Assembly: GCA_002479715.1 (NCBI GenBank)
Contig: DLOT01000045.1
Coordinates: forward strand, 1 to 36,945
DNA: 36,945 nucleotides
Reading direction: 5' to 3'
Origin: Ruminococcus sp. UBA7477
GTDB taxonomy: Bacteria; Bacillota; Clostridia; Oscillospirales; Ruminococcaceae
A model generated the notes under the pieces. It ran no database searches and was not told the DNA's origin. It saw nothing but the letters and a program-made list of their open reading frames with translations. This document shows, piece by piece, positions 32,199 to 36,945 of the stretch. How positions within the stretch are numbered: the first letter of the stretch is position 1; each line of letters begins with the position of its first letter. Made by a program: the position numbers and the translations under genes.

Positions 32199-34463
32199 TC
32201 AGTCATTAATGAACTTCAAAGCCTCAGCCTGAAGCTTGTAAAGCTCGAAGTACTTGCCCTTTTTGCGGATAAGCTCATCATGCGTGCCCTGTTCTTTCAG
32301 CTCTCCGTTTTCTATAACGCACAGCATATCCGCGTCGCGCAGAGTCGAAAGGCGGTGTGCGATCGAAATGATCGTCCTGCCCTTTTTCAGATCATCTATT
32401 GCGGTCTGGATCTTGCGCTCTGTGCGTGTGTCCATAGAGGCCGTCGCCTCGTCGAGAATGAGTATATTCGGCTTTTGAATTATCGCGCGGGCAATAGAGA
32501 TACGCTGCTTTTCGCCACCCGAAAGGCTGACATTTCCCTCACCGACAAGCGTGTTGTAGCCGTCGGGGAGCTTCGCGATAAACTCGTGGGCGTTCGCAGA
32601 CTTAGCCGCCTCGATAACCTCTTCCATGGTCGCGTTCGGGTTTGCATAGCGAATGTTATCCGCGATACTTCCTATAAAAAGATATGTTTCCTGCGAAACA
32701 ATGCCTATATTTCGCCGCAGGTCGGCAAAGGCAAGATCGCGTATCGGGTAGCCGTCAACGGTTATCTCTCCTCCAGTGACATCATACAGCCGCGCTATCA
32801 GATTGATTATAGTCGACTTGCCGGCGCCCGTTTTTCCGACAATGCCGTACATTTTTCCTGCCTCGACCTTGAGAGATATGTTTTTGATAACCGGTATTCC
32901 CGCCTCATACTCGAATGTGACGTTTTTAAGCTCAATATCTCCCCGAAGCTCTTTTACCTCAGCCGGATGCTCGCTTTCCTTTACAGTCGGCTCAGAATCT
33001 ATTATCTCAAACATTCTCGAAGCCGCGTCTATGCATCTTGCCCAGCGGTCACCTATCCAAGTAAAGAAGTTTATCGGCTCGTATGTCATAGTAGTGTATG
33101 AAACCAGAGCCGTCAGCGCACCGAACTTTATATCGCCGCTGATCACCATAAATGCTCCGAGACAGAATACCGTCTGATTTATGACCCTGCATACAGACCA
33201 AATAAACGGGACCGTGTTAGCCGCCCGGCTGTTGATTCTGACGCTGATCTCAAACGCCGAGGTGTTCCTCGCATTGAATCTCCGCGACTCCTCTTCCTCG
33301 CGCGCAAACGCTTTAACGACCCTTTGCCCGTTCATAACATCCGAAAGGACCGAGTTTGCCGCCCTGGTCGCAATATCCGCCTTGCGGTAAAGCTTTCGCT
33401 GATTGCGGTAAAACCTGTGCTGAACAATATGAATTATAAAAAGCGTGAGGATCGAGCCTATCGCCAGAACCGGACTTATGACTGTCATTATCGCCGCGAT
33501 GCCCACAAGCTTGACAAGATTCGTCATTCCGTAAGGAACAACATCCGTAAAAAACCAGTAGATATTCTGACTGTCCCTGTCCACCCTTGACATCAGGCTT
33601 CCCGTCTGTTTGCTTGTAAAAAAGTCCAGCGACAGATTTTGCAGTGACGCAAATATCTTCACTCTCAGCTTGTGAGTGACCATCGGCGTGATCCTTGACG
33701 TGATTATTCCCGACACGACTCTCACGGTCATCGAGAGCAGATCGACTAGCACGATCAGTCCGACAATAAGGACTATCTGTCCGTAAAACCGTCCGTCTTT
33801 GTCCAGAACGTCATCGTAAAACATCTTAGAGCCGAAAATAGGTGCTGCAACGCTCAGCGCACTGCTCATCGCGATAGTCAGAACGATAAGAAAAGCCTCC
33901 AGCTTGAAATCGCGGAACATTCCCATAAGCCGTCTGAAAATACTGTGTTTATCCACACAGTAAGGACATACGGGTCTGTTCGGATCCGGAAAATGCTCTC
34001 CGCACACCGGACAGACAAGCTTTTTCGATTCAAGCAGACGGTCGTCGATAGGCTCTCCGTTCTTGGTCTGGTTGACCCTCTGACAAAACTTTTCAAACTT
34101 ATCCGAAAAGCCGAGCGAAAACCGCGCGACGGAAAATTCCTCGCCGCTTTCCCTCTCTGCCATCAGTCTTGCCGTGTTCTGATATCGGTCTACATAAAGT
34201 CTTTTTATGTCCTTTAATCGGTACTCCTCAAAGCCTTTAACCTCAAATGAAAGCGGCGGAGCCCCACGGCTCTCTTTTTTCTGATACTTCTCATAACCCG
34301 ATATAACATAAACCGTCGATTTGTCAAAGGTTATGTATACGTCAATATAGCAGCCGTCGCCGTCAAGATCGGCCTTGACGCAGTACAAAAGCCCGTCGGT
34401 CATAACGCCGCGCTTCAGAAGCTCCTTCTCAATGGGAGGCTGCAATACATCAAAAAACTTCAA
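32199..34463 (-). CDS. ABC exporter (fused permease-ATPase) with N-terminal zinc ribbon, subunit 1
   Basis: 754 residues from TTG 34463, favoured because GGGGTGAT is 5-6 nt ahead; starts further up would run through the attenuator terminator. Order: N-terminal domain (1-145), zinc ribbon C151/C154 and C166/C169, six membrane helices (about 190-450), ATPase with Walker A GKTGAGKST (543-551), signature SLSGGEKQR (646-654), Walker B D671/E672, H703. Both nucleotide sites of the presumed heterodimer look catalytically complete. It is the first structural gene behind a leader peptide and terminator. BmrCD-type drug export is possible, but the substrate is not shown by the sequence. Confidence 0.88.
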   Translation of the reverse strand: MKFFDVLQPPIEKELLKRGVMTDGLLYCVKADLDGDGCYIDVYITFDKSTVYVISGYEKYQKKESRGAPPLSFEVKGFEEYRLKDIKRLYVDRYQNTARLMAERESGEEFSVARFSLGFSDKFEKFCQRVNQTKNGEPIDDRLLESKKLVCPVCGEHFPDPNRPVCPYCVDKHSIFRRLMGMFRDFKLEAFLIVLTIAMSSALSVAAPIFGSKMFYDDVLDKDGRFYGQIVLIVGLIVLVDLLSMTVRVVSGIITSRITPMVTHKLRVKIFASLQNLSLDFFTSKQTGSLMSRVDRDSQNIYWFFTDVVPYGMTNLVKLVGIAAIMTVISPVLAIGSILTLFIIHIVQHRFYRNQRKLYRKADIATRAANSVLSDVMNGQRVVKAFAREEEESRRFNARNTSAFEISVRINSRAANTVPFIWSVCRVINQTVFCLGAFMVISGDIKFGALTALVSYTTMTYEPINFFTWIGDRWARCIDAASRMFEIIDSEPTVKESEHPAEVKELRGDIELKNVTFEYEAGIPVIKNISLKVEAGKMYGIVGKTGAGKSTIINLIARLYDVTGGEITVDGYPIRDLAFADLRRNIGIVSQETYLFIGSIADNIRYANPNATMEEVIEAAKSANAHEFIAKLPDGYNTLVGEGNVSLSGGEKQRISIARAIIQKPNILILDEATASMDTRTERKIQTAIDDLKKGRTIISIAHRLSTLRDADMLCVIENGELKEQGTHDELIRKKGKYFELYKLQAEALKFIND

Positions 34464-34507
34464 ATTATCACCCCAATTTAACAATAGCTTTTGCAGTTTT
34501 TGCACGC

Positions 34508-34542
34508 AAAAAGCGCCCCGATGCAATTAATGCACGGAGCGC
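34508..34542 (-). terminator. Attenuator terminator before the ABC exporter operon
   Basis: Minus strand: GCGCTCCG with CGGGGCGC (one mismatch), continued by TGCA/TGCA with a bulged base, loop ATTAA-type, then five T. It lies 22 bp after the leader ORF stop and 45 bp before the exporter start, inside one transcription unit, so it should act as a conditional terminator. Confidence 0.78.
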
Positions 34543-34564
34543 GTCAAAAACAAGGTCAGCAGTT

Positions 34565-34666
34565 TTATACTCTGCCATCAAGCGGACACAAATCGGCATT
34601 AATTAGTTTGCATTTGTTTAATATTCTTATAGCTGCGGAATGCAACTTCAGTCTTGCTGTCATCAT
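34565..34666 (-). CDS. Leader peptide (33 aa) of the ABC exporter operon
   Basis: A short frame begins ATG ATG ACA, with an excellent AAAGGAGTGG site, and ends TAA at 34565-34567. The product starts MMTARLKLHSAAIRILNKCK and ends LCPLDGRV; it is basic with no family match. Its codons 22-24 contain AATTAATGC, a perfect 9-nt complement to GCATTAATT in the 5' arm and loop of the following terminator. TTGCATT (codons 8-10) can pair with AATGCAA (codons 18-20). This is the expected layout of ribosome-controlled attenuation. Confidence 0.65.
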   Translation of the reverse strand: MMTARLKLHSAAIRILNKCKLINADLCPLDGRV

Positions 34667-34689
34667 GCCCACTCCTTTCTTAAAAATTT

Positions 34690-34702
34690 GCGTATTATAC
34701 GC
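34690..34702. promoter_or_regulatory. Perfect 13-bp palindrome in the exporter leader
   Basis: GCGTAT-T-ATACGC, about 14-26 bp downstream of the predicted start site and ahead of the leader-peptide ribosome site. Candidate operator for an unidentified repressor, or a small 5' hairpin. Confidence 0.45.
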
Positions 34703-34722
34703 CAAAACATTCTGACCCGTAT

Positions 34723-34751
34723 ATTATAAACCCTAATAATTATTCTGTCAA
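34723..34751 (-). promoter_or_regulatory. Consensus promoter of the leader-ABC exporter operon
   Basis: Minus strand TTGACA (34751-34746), 17-bp spacer, TATAAT (34728-34723), both perfect. Together with the leader ORF, terminator and the aconitase promoter it accounts for most of the stretch 34464-34887, which holds no larger gene. Confidence 0.9.
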
Positions 34752-34820
34752 GTATTTTTTATAAATTTTTCTTCTATTATTTTTATTATTAAAAATCCCT
34801 CCCGACAGATTGTTAATCTG

Positions 34821-34849
34821 TTGACAAATGCTCTCGTATGCTGTAAAAT
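34821..34849 (+). promoter_or_regulatory. Promoter of the aconitase gene
   Basis: TTGACA (34821-34826), 17-bp spacer, TAAAAT (34844-34849). It diverges from the exporter promoter 70 bp away. Confidence 0.75.
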
Positions 34850-34887
34850 ATAGTTGTATAGATTTTGTATGAAGGGAACTGATAAAT

Positions 34888-36828
34888 ATGGGACTTACAC
34901 TTACCGAGAAAATCCTTAAGGCTCATGTCGTTGACGGCGAATTTGTCAAAGGGAAGGAAATCGGCATCAGGATCGACCAGACACTGACACAGGACGCTAC
35001 AGGAACCATGGCCTATATCGAATTTGAGGCTATGGGCGTTCCGAGGGTCAGGACTGAACGCTCGGTCGCATACATAGACCACAACACCTTGCAGTCAGGC
35101 TTTGAAAATGCCGACGATCACCGCTTCATCGGCTCTGTTGCCAAAAAACACGGAATTTATTTTTCACGTCCGGGCAACGGAATATGCCATCAGGTCCACC
35201 TCGAACGCTTCGGTATCCCGGGAAAGACTCTCATAGGTTCCGACAGCCACACACCGACAGGCGGCGGCATCGGAATGATAGCGATCGGCGCCGGCGGTCT
35301 TGATGTTGCCGTGGCAATGGGCGGCGGCGCATACTATATCACCTACCCCAAGATAGTGAAAATAAACCTCACAGGCAAGCTTGCTCCTTGGGTTTCGGCA
35401 AAAGACGTTATCCTCGAGGTTCTGCGCATAATGTCGGTCAAGGGGGGCGTCGGAAAGGTCATCGAGTATTGCGGAGAGGGTGTAAAGACCCTTTCTGTTC
35501 CCGAAAGAGCAACAATAACCAATATGGGCGCCGAGCTGGGCGCAACGACGTCTGTCTTCCCCTCCGATGAGGTCACTCTCGATTTTCTAAAGGCACAGGA
35601 CAGAGCCTCCGATTGGACAGAGCTTAAAGCCGATGATGACGCCGTTTACGACGAGGTTCTGGATATCGACCTTTCAAAGGTCGTTCCTCAGGCTGCCTGC
35701 CCCCATTCTCCCGATAATGTCAAGACCTTCGAGGAGATCGGCACACTTAAAATAGACCAGGTCTGCATCGGCTCCTGCACCAATTCGTCTTATATGGACA
35801 TGATGAAGGTAGCGCATATCCTCCGCGGAAAAACAGTAAACCCCGGAGTTTCTCTCGCTATAGCCCCCGGATCTAAGCAAGTCCTCAATATGCTTGCAAG
35901 CAACGGCGCATTGGCCGCAATGATCGATGCCGGCGCAAGGATCCTTGAGTCTGCCTGCGGTCCCTGCATAGGCATGGGTCAATCCCCCAACTCAAAGGGA
36001 GTTTCGCTGAGAACCTTCAACCGCAACTTTGAAGGCCGAAGCGGAACAAAGGACGGACAGATCTATCTTGTTTCTCCGGAAACTGCCGCAGCTTCCGCCC
36101 TCACCGGCTACCTGACTGATCCGCGCACGCTGGGAGAAATGCCACGTATCAATATGCCGGCTCAGTTTATGATAAACGACAATATGGTAGAGCCGCCGGC
36201 TCCGGAATCCGAAATGGAAAGCGTTGAGATCCTGCGCGGACCTAACATCAAGGAATACCCCGAAACCGCACCGCTGTTAGACAGCATTGAGTGCGCTGTT
36301 TCTCTCAAGGTTGGAGATAACATCACCACCGACCACATCATGCCCGCCGGCGCAAAGATCCTGCCGCTGCGTTCCAATATTCCGGCGATCTCGCAGCACT
36401 GCTTCACCGTCTGCGATGAAGATTTCCCGAGAAGAGCCAAAAATCTCGGCAGATCAATTATTGTCGGAGGATCTAACTACGGTCAAGGCTCCTCCCGTGA
36501 ACACGCCGCGCTCGCGCCGCTTTATCTGGGTGTCAAGGCTGTACTCGTTAAAAGCTTTGCGCGTATCCACAGGGCAAACCTCATAAACGCGGGTATCCTG
36601 CCCCTGACCTTCGTTAATGAAGCAGATTATGACAAGATCGGTCAGGGCGACGATATCGCACTTGACGGTATCCGCCGGGCTATCATTGACGGAAAAACCG
36701 AGCTTATCCTCGTCAACAGATCGAAAAATGCGGAGATCCCGGTTCTCTGCGAGCTGACGGGACGTACAAAGGACATCATCCTTGCAGGTGGACTTCTTGA
36801 CTATACAAGAGAGCAGCTTGGCAAGTGA
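34888..36828 (+). CDS. acnA: Aconitate hydratase
   Basis: 646 residues, the short (mitochondrial-like) form common in Clostridia. It interconverts citrate and isocitrate through a [4Fe-4S] cluster. Ligands: C297 in CIGSCTNSS, C357 and C360 in ACGPCIGMGQ. The N-terminal half has DQTLTQDATGTMAYIEFE, DSHTPTGGGIGM and MGGGAYYI; the C-terminal swivel domain has GDNITTDHIMPAG and SNYGQGSSREHAA. GAAGGGA precedes the ATG. No other citric-acid-cycle gene is in the window, so it probably serves a partial oxidative branch making 2-oxoglutarate for glutamate. Confidence 0.95.
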   Translation: MGLTLTEKILKAHVVDGEFVKGKEIGIRIDQTLTQDATGTMAYIEFEAMGVPRVRTERSVAYIDHNTLQSGFENADDHRFIGSVAKKHGIYFSRPGNGICHQVHLERFGIPGKTLIGSDSHTPTGGGIGMIAIGAGGLDVAVAMGGGAYYITYPKIVKINLTGKLAPWVSAKDVILEVLRIMSVKGGVGKVIEYCGEGVKTLSVPERATITNMGAELGATTSVFPSDEVTLDFLKAQDRASDWTELKADDDAVYDEVLDIDLSKVVPQAACPHSPDNVKTFEEIGTLKIDQVCIGSCTNSSYMDMMKVAHILRGKTVNPGVSLAIAPGSKQVLNMLASNGALAAMIDAGARILESACGPCIGMGQSPNSKGVSLRTFNRNFEGRSGTKDGQIYLVSPETAAASALTGYLTDPRTLGEMPRINMPAQFMINDNMVEPPAPESEMESVEILRGPNIKEYPETAPLLDSIECAVSLKVGDNITTDHIMPAGAKILPLRSNIPAISQHCFTVCDEDFPRRAKNLGRSIIVGGSNYGQGSSREHAALAPLYLGVKAVLVKSFARIHRANLINAGILPLTFVNEADYDKIGQGDDIALDGIRRAIIDGKTELILVNRSKNAEIPVLCELTGRTKDIILAGGLLDYTREQLGK

Positions 36829-36848
36829 TCAGATTCAGGTAATTTACA

Positions 36849-36945
36849 ATGAAAATCAGGCATTTTGATACTATTGAGCAGGAACGGGAATACAACGTCA
36901 AAAAGAGGCTGAGAAGAAACAATGCCATCGCGCTGATCATCATTC
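36849..36945 (+). CDS. Partial gene, start of an unknown (probably membrane) protein
   Basis: ATG 36849 begins MKIRHFDTIEQEREYNVKKR and continues with LRRNNAIALIII at the window edge, a basic region followed by the beginning of a hydrophobic stretch. An AGGT site is 10-11 nt upstream. It starts 20 bp after the aconitase stop and is probably co-transcribed. Too short to assign. Confidence 0.5.
   Translation, partial: MKIRHFDTIEQEREYNVKKRLRRNNAIALIII

Noticed and set aside
32280..33101. Plus-strand frame of 273 codons opposite the other ABC exporter
   Set aside because: Same reason: antisense shadow of a conserved gene.
34588..34606. AT-rich repeats in the exporter leader as a CRISPR-like or origin-like array
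   Set aside because: Only short complementary segments belonging to the attenuator; no regular spacing.

Overview
The window looks like the chromosome of an anaerobic low-GC Gram-positive gut bacterium of the Clostridia, most like Ruminococcus and its relatives (Oscillospiraceae). The evidence is the gene complement (AGCS alanine symporter, TPP-riboswitch-controlled thiT, YitT, YtrA-type GntR/ABC operon, GH31 and GH13 glycosidases, DUF975/CmpB protein), strong Shine-Dalgarno sites, and many promoters of the TTGACA-17 bp-TATAAT type, often with an extended -10 TG. No tRNA, rRNA or CRISPR array was seen.

Region 1 (1-5425) is a decayed piece of an integrative/conjugative-type element: a partial gene, topB, an oppositely oriented Rpn-type PD-(D/E)XK nuclease gene, small membrane proteins, a fused relic of an XF1762-family gene and a cytosine DNA methyltransferase, and a stub cut off at about 5425. 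The cut runs straight into the 3' part of a GH31 alpha-glucosidase gene that has lost its catalytic domain. Region 2 (5426-11488) is that GH31/CBM6 remnant, a 1084-residue BvgS-like hybrid sensor kinase and a GH13 glycosidase, probably a carbohydrate-sensing and oligosaccharide-cleaving locus. Region 3 (11581-16042) holds a YdcF protein and a GntR(YtrA)-ABC-permease-permease-CPBP operon with overlapping genes, a near-perfect promoter and candidate operator palindromes. Region 4 (16769-25471) holds separate housekeeping units: a DUF975/CmpB membrane protein, an orphan 151/155-aa protein, a MutS-family ATPase, an AGCS symporter, riboswitch-thiT and yitT. Region 5 (25472-34751) is one long minus-strand gene train: leader peptide, ABC exporter, DUF1854, ABC exporter, VOC protein, then (own promoter) Lrp regulator, aminotransferase, ispE and a radical SAM activase-like gene. 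Region 6 (34821-36945) is aconitase and the start of an unknown gene.

The most interesting structure is a pair of single-gene cassettes, at 16063-16732 and 24563-25422. They share a 125-bp left arm (2 differences) and a right arm of about 102 bp (about 90% identical), but carry unrelated A+T-rich cargo genes (a four-CxxC zinc-ribbon protein and a transglutaminase-like protein). Each has subterminal inverted repeats of about 22 bp, its own promoter, an inner 12-14 bp inverted repeat exactly where the shared arms stop and cargo starts, and a conserved hairpin in the right arm. Both sit between convergent genes, and the flanks of each look like the two halves of a split intrinsic terminator. I read them as a non-autonomous, cargo-swapping element family that lands in terminator loops, similar in concept to the mobile insertion cassettes of Bacillus, but of a family I do not recognise.

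A second candidate is a probable ribosome-controlled attenuator ahead of the paired ABC exporters: consensus promoter, 33-codon leader ORF, terminator, and a 9-nt antiterminator match inside the leader ORF. It resembles the bmrB-bmrCD layout of Bacillus subtilis.
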